A stretch of 64,000 bases of DNA from Rhodopseudomonas palustris. GTDB taxonomy: Bacteria > Pseudomonadota > Alphaproteobacteria > Rhizobiales > Xanthobacteraceae. A model generated the notes under the pieces. It was not told the origin of the DNA, did no database searches, and saw only the letters and a program-made list of their open reading frames with translations. Location of the stretch: NCBI RefSeq assembly GCF_034479375.1, contig NZ_CP140155.1, forward strand, positions 3,100,001 through 3,164,000. Direction: 5' to 3'. Each line of letters opens with the position of its first letter. Position 1 is the stretch's first letter. A program made the position numbers and the translations under genes. Shown here piece by piece: positions 16,939 to 24,532 of this stretch.

Positions 16939-18323
16939 CACGCCACCTCGGACTTGGATTGGAGTTGTCGGCTGAATTCGGCCTCGAGCCAGGCTTCGAG
17001 AAAGCGCGTATGAAACGCGCCGCGGCGTACGCTGTCGTCGCCGGCGAGCGCCAGATGCAGCGGCACCGTCGTCGGCACGCCGCCGATCTCGAGCTGCTGC
17101 AGCGCCCCCTTTAATCGGTCGAGACATGCATCGCGGGTTTCGGCCCAGACGATCAGCTTGCCGAGCAGCGAGTCGTAGAACGGCGGGATCGAATAGCCGG
17201 CGTACAGCATCGTATCGAAACGGATGCCTTCGCCTTCGGGGATGCTGAGCCGGCCGATCTGGCCCGGCGCGGGCATGAAGTCGCGAGTCGCGTCCTCGGC
17301 ATTGATGCGGCACTCGATGGCATGGCCGCGCGGCACGATATCGTTCTGCGTGACCGACAGTCTGGCGCCGCCAGCGACGCGGATCATTTCCTGCACGAGA
17401 TCGATGCCGGTGATCATCTCGGTGACCGGGTGTTCGACCTGGATACGGGTATTCACCTCGATGAAGTAGAAGTCCTGCGTCTCGTCGTCGTAGAGATATT
17501 CGACGGTGCCGGCGCCGCGATATTTCACTTCACGCGCGAGCGCGACGGCGCTGGCGCAGAGCTTCTCGCGCACGCGGGCTGGCAGCAGGAACGCCTGGGC
17601 TTCCTCCCACACTTTCTGGCGGCGACGCTGCAGCGAGCATTCGCGCTCGTAGCAATGCACGACGTTCTCGCCATCGCCGAGGATCTGCACCTCGACATGG
17701 CGGGCGCGGGAAATGACTTTCTCCAGATACAAGCCGCCGTCACCGAACGCGGCAAGCGCCTCGGCCGACGCCATCGGAAATTGGCTCTCCAACTCGGCCA
17801 TATTGTTGGCGATGCGGATGCCGCGACCGCCGCCGCCGGCCGCCGCCTTGATCATGATCGGAAAGCCCGTCGTCTCGGCGACCTTCCGCGCAGCTACAAT
17901 GCCGTCTACACGGCCGTCACTGCCCGGCACCGTCGGCACGCCGGCTTTCTTGGCGACTTCGCGCGCCGCAACTTTATCTCCGAGCAGCCGGATCGCGTCG
18001 CCTTTCGGGCCGATGAAAATCATCCCCGCGGCTTCGACCGCATCGGCAAAATCGCCGTTCTCGGAGAGGAAGCCGTAGCCCGGATGAATCGCATCGACGC
18101 CGGCGCGCTTGGCCGCGTTGATGACCGTCGGAATGCTGAGATAAGACTTCTTGGCCGCCGGCGGGCCGATGTCGATCGCCTCATCCGCCAGCTTTACGGC
18201 GAGCATGTCAGCATCGGCGGCGCTGTGCACCTGGACGGTGCGGATGCCGAGCGCCTTCGCGGCCTTGATGATGCGGACCGCGATCTCACCCCGATTGGCG
18301 ATGAGCAGCGAACGAATGGTCAT
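16938..18323 (-). CDS. Biotin carboxylase subunit (AccC-like)
   Basis: A 461-residue biotin carboxylase that would carboxylate carrier-bound biotin using ATP and bicarbonate. The N-terminal domain has 'LLIANRGEIAVRIIKAAKAL' (~6-25) and 'AIHPGYGFLSENGDF' (~78-92). The ATP-grasp glycine loop is 'IKAAAGGGGRGIRIA' (~157-171), and the catalytic region contains 'EVNTRIQVEHPVTEMITGID' (~286-305). Length and motifs match AccC and the BC domain of urea carboxylase. Position between a mini-BCCP and PxpB/PxpC, with 4-bp overlaps on both sides, shows it serves this local complex rather than fatty-acid synthesis. Confidence 0.93.
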   Translation of the reverse strand: MTIRSLLIANRGEIAVRIIKAAKALGIRTVQVHSAADADMLAVKLADEAIDIGPPAAKKSYLSIPTVINAAKRAGVDAIHPGYGFLSENGDFADAVEAAGMIFIGPKGDAIRLLGDKVAAREVAKKAGVPTVPGSDGRVDGIVAARKVAETTGFPIMIKAAAGGGGRGIRIANNMAELESQFPMASAEALAAFGDGGLYLEKVISRARHVEVQILGDGENVVHCYERECSLQRRRQKVWEEAQAFLLPARVREKLCASAVALAREVKYRGAGTVEYLYDDETQDFYFIEVNTRIQVEHPVTEMITGIDLVQEMIRVAGGARLSVTQNDIVPRGHAIECRINAEDATRDFMPAPGQIGRLSIPEGEGIRFDTMLYAGYSIPPFYDSLLGKLIVWAETRDACLDRLKGALQQLEIGGVPTTVPLHLALAGDDSVRRGAFHTRFLEAWLEAEFSRQLQSKSEVA

Positions 18324-18562
18324 TCGTCCACCTCGGCGATCACCTGACCGGCCATCACCGGATCTTCGTTGTCGACGAGAAAACGGAGCGCCTTGCCGTC
18401 GACGCCGGCTGCGACCGTGTGAAAGGTCTTCATTACTTCGATCAGGCCGATCGTGTCGGCGCTCGTCACCGTGTCGCCATCCGCCTTGAACGGGGGCTGA
18501 TCGGGCCCCGAGGACCGATAGAAAGTTCCAGGCATCGGGGCTCGTACTTGCTTGATGCTCAT
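18320..18562 (-). CDS. Minimal biotin carboxyl carrier protein
   Basis: An 80-residue protein that is essentially only a biotinyl domain. 'APMPGTFYRS' (~8-17) is the usual N-terminal strand, and the biotin lysine is K45 in 'GLIEVMKTFHTV'. The canonical EAMKM is EVMKT here, an allowed variant of the turn. The N-terminal linker of full AccB (~70 residues) is absent. The stop overlaps the biotin carboxylase start by 4 bp. It would shuttle carboxybiotin between AccC and the PxpB/PxpC carboxyltransferase. Confidence 0.9.
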   Translation of the reverse strand: MSIKQVRAPMPGTFYRSSGPDQPPFKADGDTVTSADTIGLIEVMKTFHTVAAGVDGKALRFLVDNEDPVMAGQVIAEVDE

Positions 18563-18600
18563 CAGAAGATCCTCAGCTCACACAATAAATGACGGCACGA

Positions 18601-18910
18601 CTACCCGGAGTACTTCGCTGACCGCGACATCCACGCGGCTCGCAACGCGCACGTTTCCCCGCCGGCCACGCCTTGATCGGACGCGAGCTGGCATTGACAG
18701 GCGGATCGGGAGGCCTTGGGCGATTTGCCCGGCGCGCGAACCAGCAGCTCACGCAATTTCGATGCGTCAGGCGGCGACGCGGCCCGGAAACCCGACGGGT
18801 ACGCTTTCATGGCCGACCGGCCGTCACTCGGACTTGTCATCACGATCTCCCATGCTCCGCCTCGTCCCTCGCCGGCCGCCTCGCGCGATGCTGCGCACGA
18901 GATCGGCCAC
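18601..18910 (-). other. Two possible overlapping small ORFs between ferredoxin and biotin carrier genes
   Basis: The 370-bp gap 18563-18932 interrupts an otherwise tight operon. An ATG at 18840 preceded by 'GGGAGATCGTG' opens a 79-codon frame ending at 18601 ('MTSPSDGRSAMKAYPSGFRA...'); its second half looks non-coding. A frame upstream ('ADLVRSIARGGRRGTRRSMG') stops at 18824 and overlaps that ATG. The remaining sequence to 18570 looks better in a third frame ('VASRVDVAVSEVLRVVVPSF'). This pattern fits a single gene decayed by frameshifts, or two short coupled genes. No family was recognised. Confidence 0.3.
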
Positions 18911-18932
18911 CTCGATGCGCGTTCCGTCGATC

Positions 18933-19268
18933 TCAGGAATGTGCGTATTTCGGTTCGACTCCTTCGACATCGACGTACACGACGTCGTTCTCGACCTTGA
19001 TTGGGTAGAGTGCGAGTTCTGGGTGAGTCGGATTGACACCCTTTCCCTCCACCACGTTGAACCGCCACAGATGCGCCCGGCAGGTGAGAAGACATCCGCT
19101 CAGCTCACCTTCAACCAGCTCCACCTCCTGATGCGGACACATCGCTTGCGTCGCGACCAGTTGCCCCTTGTCGGTGTGCACCAAAAGGATCTCGGTCCCA
19201 CCCACCGTGTAGTTCGCCATTTCGCCTTGCCAGAGGTCGTCGAGGGTACAGACGCGTTCGAATGCCAT
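18933..19268 (-). CDS. Rieske-type ferredoxin of a toluene-4-monooxygenase-like system (TmoC-like)
   Basis: A 111-residue Rieske protein that carries electrons from the reductase to the diiron hydroxylase. The [2Fe-2S] ligands are visible as 'CPHQEVEL' (C-x-H, residues ~44-46) and 'CRAHLWRFN' (C-x2-H, ~63-66), with a disulfide-free spacing like TmoC. Length equals TmoC (112). In tmo/iso/xamo operons this gene normally sits third; here it is last of the monooxygenase genes, 11 bp after the reductase. It separates these systems from phenol hydroxylase and methane monooxygenase types, which lack a Rieske component. Confidence 0.92.
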   Translation of the reverse strand: MAFERVCTLDDLWQGEMANYTVGGTEILLVHTDKGQLVATQAMCPHQEVELVEGELSGCLLTCRAHLWRFNVVEGKGVNPTHPELALYPIKVENDVVYVDVEGVEPKYAHS

Positions 19269-19279
19269 TCTGGTTCCGT

Positions 19280-20287
19280 TCAGAAGAAACGATCGAAGTG
19301 GATGCGCTCGTGCGGAATCTGCTTTTCCATCACCAGCATGCGCAACGTGGCGTCGACCATCGGCGGCGGGCCGGACAGATAGTACTCATGGTCGGCCCAG
19401 CCATCCGTGAAGTCGCGACCGAGGACGTCGTGGACGAAGCCGCTCGGGCCATTCCATCGGGGCTCATCGTCCGGATCGGACACGACGACGGTCTGGCGAA
19501 GGTCGCCGACCTGCGACGCGAGATCCGAAATCTGCTGCAGGCTCGGCACATCGATCGATCTGCGACCGCCGTAGTAGAACCGCAGGGTTCGCGATTGCAT
19601 CCGGCCGGACCCGGCAAGACCGCGCGCCACCGACAGCATCTGCGAAAATCCGGCCCCGCCCGCGATGCACACGACGTCGCGGTCGATCTCCGGCCGTGCG
19701 AAGGCGGTGCCATAAGGTCCGTCGATGTGGATGTTCGTTCCGATCGGCAGCCGAAACAGCGGATCGGAGAACGCGCCGCCCGGCACGCGCTTGACGATGA
19801 ATCGCCATTCGCCGCGGTCGTTCGGCACGTTCGCCATCGAGTACACGCGCTTCGGGCCATCGGCTGCGAGCGAAAGCAGCGCGTATTGCCCGGCCAGAAA
19901 GGCGGCCGGCGTCTCCGACACGAGAACGAACTCGCTCATGTCGGACGTCAGCGTGGTCTTCTCGGCGAGCTGCGCCTCGAAGCGCCGCGGCGCGTGGCAC
20001 GGCACATAGGTGGCGTCGGTGCGGATCTTGATGGTGCAGGCGCTACGCGCCGAGACGCGGCAGGCGAGATAGCGCCCGCGGGCACGATCCCGCTCCGTTT
20101 CGGCCGGCGCGAGATCCGTCGGCACGACGAGATCGCCCGAGATCAGCTGAAATTTGCAGCTGCCGCAGGCGCCGGCGTTGCATTCGTAGGGAAAGCCCAG
20201 CCCGGCCCGCAGAGCGGCGCGGAGCAGTACGTCGTCGGACCCGACGTCGAACCTGCCCCTGCCGTCTGCGATCTCGATCGGAAACAC
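19280..20287 (-). CDS. NADH oxidoreductase component of the diiron monooxygenase (TmoF-like)
   Basis: A 335-residue flavo-iron-sulfur reductase. The N-terminal plant-type ferredoxin domain has 'YECNAGACGSCKFQL' (~34-48, C-x4-C-x2-C), with a fourth cysteine at 'YLACRVSA'. The FAD domain shows 'AGQYALLSL...RVYSMAN' (R-x-Y-S motif, ~147-152). The NAD domain has 'VVCIAGGAGFSQMLSVARGL' (~204-223) and a C-terminal 'YYLSGPPPMVDATLRML'. It passes electrons from NADH to the Rieske ferredoxin. The gene starts 19 bp after the TmoE-like stop. Length matches TmoF (~326-340). Confidence 0.92.
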   Translation of the reverse strand: MFPIEIADGRGRFDVGSDDVLLRAALRAGLGFPYECNAGACGSCKFQLISGDLVVPTDLAPAETERDRARGRYLACRVSARSACTIKIRTDATYVPCHAPRRFEAQLAEKTTLTSDMSEFVLVSETPAAFLAGQYALLSLAADGPKRVYSMANVPNDRGEWRFIVKRVPGGAFSDPLFRLPIGTNIHIDGPYGTAFARPEIDRDVVCIAGGAGFSQMLSVARGLAGSGRMQSRTLRFYYGGRRSIDVPSLQQISDLASQVGDLRQTVVVSDPDDEPRWNGPSGFVHDVLGRDFTDGWADHEYYLSGPPPMVDATLRMLVMEKQIPHERIHFDRFF

Positions 20288-20306
20288 GGCCGCTCCCTCT
20301 GCGCTA

Positions 20307-21293
20307 CTAGGCGGCCAGCCCGACGCTTGCCCAATACTGCCGCATATTGGCCAGCGCGGTCTTCTTCGCGGTCGGATTGTCCGGGATGGCGTCGCAATAG
20401 GTGCTGATCGCCTTGTCGGCGAGCGGCACCCACTGCTTCTCCCAGTCGTTCAGCACGGTGCTGTTCGACGGCTCCTGCATCGCCATTTCGATCAGCGCCG
20501 AGGTCCAACGCTGCGAGCGCGCGCTGTCGCGGAGCTGCGCTTCCGTCAGCAGCGGCAGCAGCGCGTCCTGATTGCGCCGGGCGCCGAGTGCTAGCTGCTT
20601 CAGGGCGGCTTCCTCGAGCGCCGGCTTGAAGATCGTGTTCATCACGAAGAAGTTCTGGCCCCAGTCGTAGGTCGCCAGCATCTTCTCGGCGAGTTCGCGG
20701 AAGCCCTGCCATTCCGGCGCGATTTCCCAGTTCTTGCGTTCGTCGCGGGCGAAGCCGGCATCCGGATGAGCATTGGCGAGTTCGCGCGTCCGATAGGCGA
20801 TGCGCGACAGCCAGCGCAACGCATCGCCGCCCTGGAACATCGCTGCACCCGAAATCGTGCTGGCCGGGGAGATGCTGGCGAGGTAGCCGCAGTTCATCTG
20901 GATGGCGTGCAGCGGGTAGCGCAGCGGCGTGTAGAGTTTCGCCAGCACCGGCACCCAGGCCGCCGGCAATGCAGCGTCGTGCTCGTCGCGGGCGAATTGC
21001 TCGAGCAGGCCGTCGACGTAAGACTCCTGCCCGTCCTGCTGGATGTTGTAGGTGCGGTATACCGTCTCGTCCGGATCGCGGAAGGCGTTCCAGTCCTTGT
21101 GCTTCAGGGGCGAGCCGAACAGGTTCTTGGTGTACCAGTCGCCCATGAAGCCGTCGACGTCCCATGGATGATCGGCGTCACGGGTGTGCCACAGCAGATT
21201 GGTCGAGACGATTTCGTATTCGCTGGGCCGCCGGCGCTGGGCCGCGAGGTGGCTCCAGGTCTTGAGCGGGCGCAGTTGTGCTACTTCGGGCAT
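20307..21293 (-). CDS. Diiron monooxygenase hydroxylase beta subunit (TmoE-like)
   Basis: A 328-residue structural hydroxylase subunit. Diagnostic segments are 'LKTWSHLAAQRRRPSEYEIV' (~10-29), matching the 'T-SHLA---R-P--YE' start of TmoE/IsoE, and 'HPWDVDGFMGDWYTKNLFGS' (~42-61). It has the ferritin-like fold but none of the iron ligands, as expected for beta subunits. Its length is the same as TmoE (~327). It forms the (alpha-beta-gamma)2 hydroxylase with the alpha and gamma products. The start is 40 bp after the effector gene stop. Confidence 0.93.
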   Translation of the reverse strand: MPEVAQLRPLKTWSHLAAQRRRPSEYEIVSTNLLWHTRDADHPWDVDGFMGDWYTKNLFGSPLKHKDWNAFRDPDETVYRTYNIQQDGQESYVDGLLEQFARDEHDAALPAAWVPVLAKLYTPLRYPLHAIQMNCGYLASISPASTISGAAMFQGGDALRWLSRIAYRTRELANAHPDAGFARDERKNWEIAPEWQGFRELAEKMLATYDWGQNFFVMNTIFKPALEEAALKQLALGARRNQDALLPLLTEAQLRDSARSQRWTSALIEMAMQEPSNSTVLNDWEKQWVPLADKAISTYCDAIPDNPTAKKTALANMRQYWASVGLAA

Positions 21294-21333
21294 GGTGATC
21301 CCTCTCGATCTGTTCGGGTGTCGATGTCGGACG

Positions 21334-21633
21334 CTAGAGCGCGTGCTCGTAGTAGAAGCGGATCGAATCGTCGCTGGTCTCGACCTGCCCCGCGAACGAC
21401 GGCATGTTCAGTTCAATCTCGTTCATCTGGAACGGGCGACCCAGCTTGGACTGGATCGTCTCGCGCCGCAGAATGCACTCTCCTTCGAGTTCGATGCGAA
21501 TGTAGGACGCACGCGAACTCACCAGGACTTCCTTGCCCGGATTGTCGTCCTGCGCGGCCTCGACGATCGCCTCGGCCATCTCACCGGCCTGAATGACCGG
21601 ACCGACCAGATTGCGTGATTTCACAGTCGCCAT
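21334..21633 (-). CDS. Effector/coupling protein of the diiron monooxygenase (TmoD-like)
   Basis: A 99-residue cofactor-free regulatory protein. 'VGPVIQAGEMAEAIVEAAQD' (~10-29), 'DNPGKEVLVSSRASYIRIEL' (~29-48) and 'LGRPFQMNEIELNMPSFAGQ' (~64-83) match TmoD closely in layout and length. It binds the hydroxylase over the active-site channel and couples NADH use to product formation. ATG 21633 (MATVKS) was chosen over an upstream ATG at 21654 because it leaves room for the gamma-subunit stop at 21651. It follows the gamma gene directly, without the Rieske gene normally found between. Confidence 0.92.
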   Translation of the reverse strand: MATVKSRNLVGPVIQAGEMAEAIVEAAQDDNPGKEVLVSSRASYIRIELEGECILRRETIQSKLGRPFQMNEIELNMPSFAGQVETSDDSIRFYYEHAL

Positions 21634-21650
21634 TGTGGTTACTCCCGCCC

Positions 21651-21905
21651 TCAAACGAAATAGAACTTCACGCAGTCCATCGGCTCGAGCCCGCTGTCGG
21701 ACAGTTTCATGTCCAACGGGAACGGCGAGTCGGCGCCTTCCTTGCGGGCGTAGATCGTCTTGCCCGGCTGGTCGGCAACGTGAATACCGACCGCATTGAC
21801 CGCAGCCGCCTGGCCGACCTCAGCCATGGTTTGTTCGGTGTCGACGGGGAGCAATTTCAGCACGAAATCACCCTCGAAATTGCAGACTAAAGGAAACAAC
21901 GCCAC
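21651..21905 (-). CDS. Diiron monooxygenase hydroxylase gamma subunit (TmoB-like)
   Basis: An 84-residue ubiquitin-like-fold subunit, starting at GTG 21905. A strong ribosome site, AGGAGG, sits 6 bases upstream and decides this non-ATG start. The sequence 'ALFPLVCNFEGDFVLKLLPV' at the start and 'FPLDMKLSDSGLEPMDCVKF' near the end parallels TmoB. The size matches TmoB (about 83-86). It lies 28 bp after the alpha gene. Its role is structural within the hydroxylase. Confidence 0.88.
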   Translation of the reverse strand: MALFPLVCNFEGDFVLKLLPVDTEQTMAEVGQAAAVNAVGIHVADQPGKTIYARKEGADSPFPLDMKLSDSGLEPMDCVKFYFV

Positions 21906-21933
21906 GATCGGCCTCCTGTGTACACGTGTTGGC

Positions 21934-23424
21934 TCAAGCAGCCTTGACCGTCTTGGTCGTCTTGGCCGTGGCCCAGCTGAAGTCGTGCGCGTCCTGGCCG
22001 CCGTCGCTGATGACGCCGAGGCCCATATAGGCGAGCACGCCTTCGAGGTTGGCGGGCTCGATGCTGCCCGACAGGAACCGGTCGACCAGCGACTGGTGGC
22101 GAGCGTAGCGCTGCGGATCCTGCTCGAAGATCCACTGATCGACTTCCGAGCCGAAGTGATACTTGCGGCCATTATAGGTGAGCTGACGGTCCTGGAGCGT
22201 CTTGCCGGGCGTGCCGACGATCGGATTCTGCGAGACGTTGCAGATCACCGGCAACGTGCCGGGCACGGTCTTCTCAAAACGGCCGGTCCTGGCATTCTCG
22301 GTGATGACGTCCCAGCATTTGCCGAAGGTGTCGTTCCAGCCGGGGTACTTCTCCTCGAGCCAGTCGCGCTCGTCCGGACTGACGCCGGCGGCCGGCGACC
22401 ACCACAGCGTCGGCCGCCACGACCAGGTGCCGAGCTGCTGGCCGTGATGATGCTCGTCGAGATCCCGCATGAAGATGTCCCAGTACCAAGGCTTCTCCAG
22501 GCCGAGGTCCTCGAGCGACCGCGTGAACTGGGTGACGATCCATTCCTGCATGAACTCCTTGAACGAGCCCTCGCGCTTGTCGAGCGGCAGGTAATAGTCC
22601 ATCGGAATGCCGGTCAGGATCGCGAACAGGCGCGACGAGCGCCAGAACGAGATGTCGACCATGCGCTGAGCATCGGCCTTCTTGCCCTGCTCGATCAGGA
22701 TCTTGAGCGTCGGCGTGCCGATCTGCGCGTGACGCGCTTCGTCGGACTGGATGCTCTGAATCAGTTTGGCGAATTTGAAATCGCCCGCGTGAGTCGCGTC
22801 CGACGCAAGACCGATGAACTGCAGATTGGTGAAACCGGTCTCGAACGAGAAATTCATCGCCAGCGAGGTATCTATGACGTTGCGCGTCATCATCAGATCG
22901 TCGAAGAACCGCCGGGCCGCGAGCGTGACCCAATTGTTGGTGTTCATCGAGCGATGCGCCCAGTCGAACTGCCGGTCCTTCGCCACATATTCATGGGCGA
23001 AGTACAGCTGGATCTGGCCGTGACGGACTTCGTCCAACATGCCGAAGGTCGCCATGTTGCGCATGCCGCCGGCGCGGCCGAAGCGCAGCAGCCGAGCGTT
23101 CTGAAGCGCGGCGTTGTATTCGACCACGGACACCGCGCCGTAATGCTCCTTCAGCGTGGCGATCCAGCCCGGATCCGCCGAGGTGTACATATCCATGCGC
23201 TCCAGCGCGGCCTTCACCGAGTAGGCGCCCGAATCCTTCTCACGCTGCATGCCGACATATTCGCGATAGGTGACCTTGTAGGGCTCGTCATAGGTCGCCC
23301 AGATGTGTTCCGGGATGCCCCTGGAGCCGGCATAGTCTTCCGGAAACAGCTCTTCCTCCGGGACGTATTTCGGGGTCCAGTTCGTGTCGCGGGCCAGGTC
23401 ATACCAGTCTGAACGTTCGAGCAT
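21934..23424 (-). CDS. Diiron monooxygenase hydroxylase alpha subunit (TmoA/IsoA/XamoA-like)
   Basis: A 496-residue catalytic subunit of a soluble diiron monooxygenase that inserts one O2 oxygen into an aromatic ring or alkene. All six iron ligands are visible: E102 (in 'VVEYNA'), E132 and H135 ('DEVRHGQ'), E195 ('SFETGFTN'), E229 and H232 ('DEARHAQ'). The conserved proton-relay Thr is T199. Compared from memory with TmoA, the pocket residues I100, G103 and A107 correspond to V98, V101 and A105, so Gly103 becomes Val and the cavity near the iron should be tighter. Length matches TmoA (~500). The gene follows the acetoacetate-decarboxylase-like gene by 27 bp. Confidence 0.95.
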   Translation of the reverse strand: MLERSDWYDLARDTNWTPKYVPEEELFPEDYAGSRGIPEHIWATYDEPYKVTYREYVGMQREKDSGAYSVKAALERMDMYTSADPGWIATLKEHYGAVSVVEYNAALQNARLLRFGRAGGMRNMATFGMLDEVRHGQIQLYFAHEYVAKDRQFDWAHRSMNTNNWVTLAARRFFDDLMMTRNVIDTSLAMNFSFETGFTNLQFIGLASDATHAGDFKFAKLIQSIQSDEARHAQIGTPTLKILIEQGKKADAQRMVDISFWRSSRLFAILTGIPMDYYLPLDKREGSFKEFMQEWIVTQFTRSLEDLGLEKPWYWDIFMRDLDEHHHGQQLGTWSWRPTLWWSPAAGVSPDERDWLEEKYPGWNDTFGKCWDVITENARTGRFEKTVPGTLPVICNVSQNPIVGTPGKTLQDRQLTYNGRKYHFGSEVDQWIFEQDPQRYARHQSLVDRFLSGSIEPANLEGVLAYMGLGVISDGGQDAHDFSWATAKTTKTVKAA

Positions 23425-23451
23425 GGTCGCTCCTCCGTGAATTGGGTCTGT

Positions 23452-24162
23452 TCACACGCCGTGCGGTTTGACGTCGATCGGGCCTTCGCCGCCCGGATAG
23501 CAGAAGGTGATGTCCGGCGAATAGAAGCCGAACGTCACGTCGAGAGGCTGCTTGGGACGCAGCGCATAGACCGGATGCGATGTGTCGAGAAATTCGATCG
23601 CGTTGCACTTGAACTCGGCGGCGGCCTTCATCACGAAAGGATAGCGACCGCTGGTCAGGACACCGTCGACGCGGGTGACGTAGCGAAGCTGGCCGTTGGC
23701 GGGCGCGCCGGCGCCGATCCGTGCCGTGCTGCTGGTTCGGATCAGCGGCTTGCCGCCGACCAGAGTGGTCGCGATCAGTTCGTCGCCCTTCCATTCGAAC
23801 ACGGTCTCGCCGGAGGTTGCAGGAACGCCGCGCTGCAACGCGTAATCGATCATGTTCGGCGAGCTGTTGAAGTAGTGCGTCCACCAACGCCCTGGCGTTC
23901 CGGGCTGGGCATCGAGCCCGTCGAGATCGACGCCAAGATAAGTCAGCGAGTAAGCCCCGAAACTTCCCGGCAATCCGCCGTTGGATGTCTGCGCGGGATC
24001 GTCGACGATGTACTGGTTGATATAGACGCAGCCGCGGCCCTCGGGTGTCAGCTCTTGCGGAACGAGAGCTCTGGCGGCCGCCGGATCTTCGGGGACCCAA
24101 TCAAGATAGAGCATCCGCGCATTTGCAATAAGCTGCGGTGCAACCAACGGATTGCCTGGCAT
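23452..24162 (-). CDS. Acetoacetate decarboxylase-like family protein
   Basis: A 236-residue protein. 'LVPQELTPEGRGCVYINQYI' (~34-53), 'GSFGAYSLTYLGVDLDG' (~66-82) and 'FMPSP'-like end regions resemble the acetoacetate decarboxylase superfamily, whose active enzymes use a Schiff-base lysine. Candidate lysines are in 'FEWKGDEL' (~123) and 'FVMKAAAEFKCNAIEF', but the canonical ADC lysine motif (E-x-x-K-K) is not clear, so it may be an ADC-fold enzyme with another reaction. ATG 24162 begins a compact protein; longer frames extend into AT-rich non-coding DNA. It is the first gene of the monooxygenase transcript. Confidence 0.65.
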   Translation of the reverse strand: MPGNPLVAPQLIANARMLYLDWVPEDPAAARALVPQELTPEGRGCVYINQYIVDDPAQTSNGGLPGSFGAYSLTYLGVDLDGLDAQPGTPGRWWTHYFNSSPNMIDYALQRGVPATSGETVFEWKGDELIATTLVGGKPLIRTSSTARIGAGAPANGQLRYVTRVDGVLTSGRYPFVMKAAAEFKCNAIEFLDTSHPVYALRPKQPLDVTFGFYSPDITFCYPGGEGPIDVKPHGV

Positions 24163-24532
24163 CTTCGATCCTCTCAGCGCCCTGTTATCTTGCACGCCAA
24201 GTAAACGAGAGGATCGCGGCACGGGTCTAATCGTATTTTCAAATACCATTTCGGTGATAGTCGCTATGAAGCCACGATGAATAATTGAGTGCATTGCCGC
24301 ATTTTTGTACGCACAAAGCAAAAAGATAGTGCATCGACGGCTTGGTCGAGATTGCATTCAAACAGAAATGTCGCCCGAGCCGGTGCGGCCGGCTGGGCGA
24401 CATCATCATTCTGCGTATCGACGTGTTGGCTCGGTACAAGCTTCTGTAAGCCGAGTCTGACGTCACCTGCGCCTTCGGGCGGCGCCCCACCGAGGACCTT
24501 GTAGTTGCGGAGCCGGCATTCGCATAATGCGA
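24163..24532 (-). promoter_or_regulatory. AT-rich promoter region of the monooxygenase operon, with an inverted repeat
   Basis: A 370-bp gap between the LamB/YcsF gene and the first gene of the monooxygenase run. The part 24225-24320 is notably AT-rich for this genome. At 24233-24246 lies GTATTT-TC-AAATAC, arms of 6 bp around 2 bp, about 70-85 bp upstream of the start codon; this is a reasonable place for a LysR-type operator, as a LysR gene is nearby. No sigma-54 (GG-N10-GC) promoter was identified with confidence. No gene is seen here. Confidence 0.45.

Noticed and set aside
16938..18562. Standard acetyl-CoA carboxylase accBC for fatty-acid synthesis
   Set aside because: The carrier lacks the N-terminal part of AccB and both genes overlap or adjoin AHS1/AHS2 genes on an island; housekeeping accBC would be expected elsewhere.
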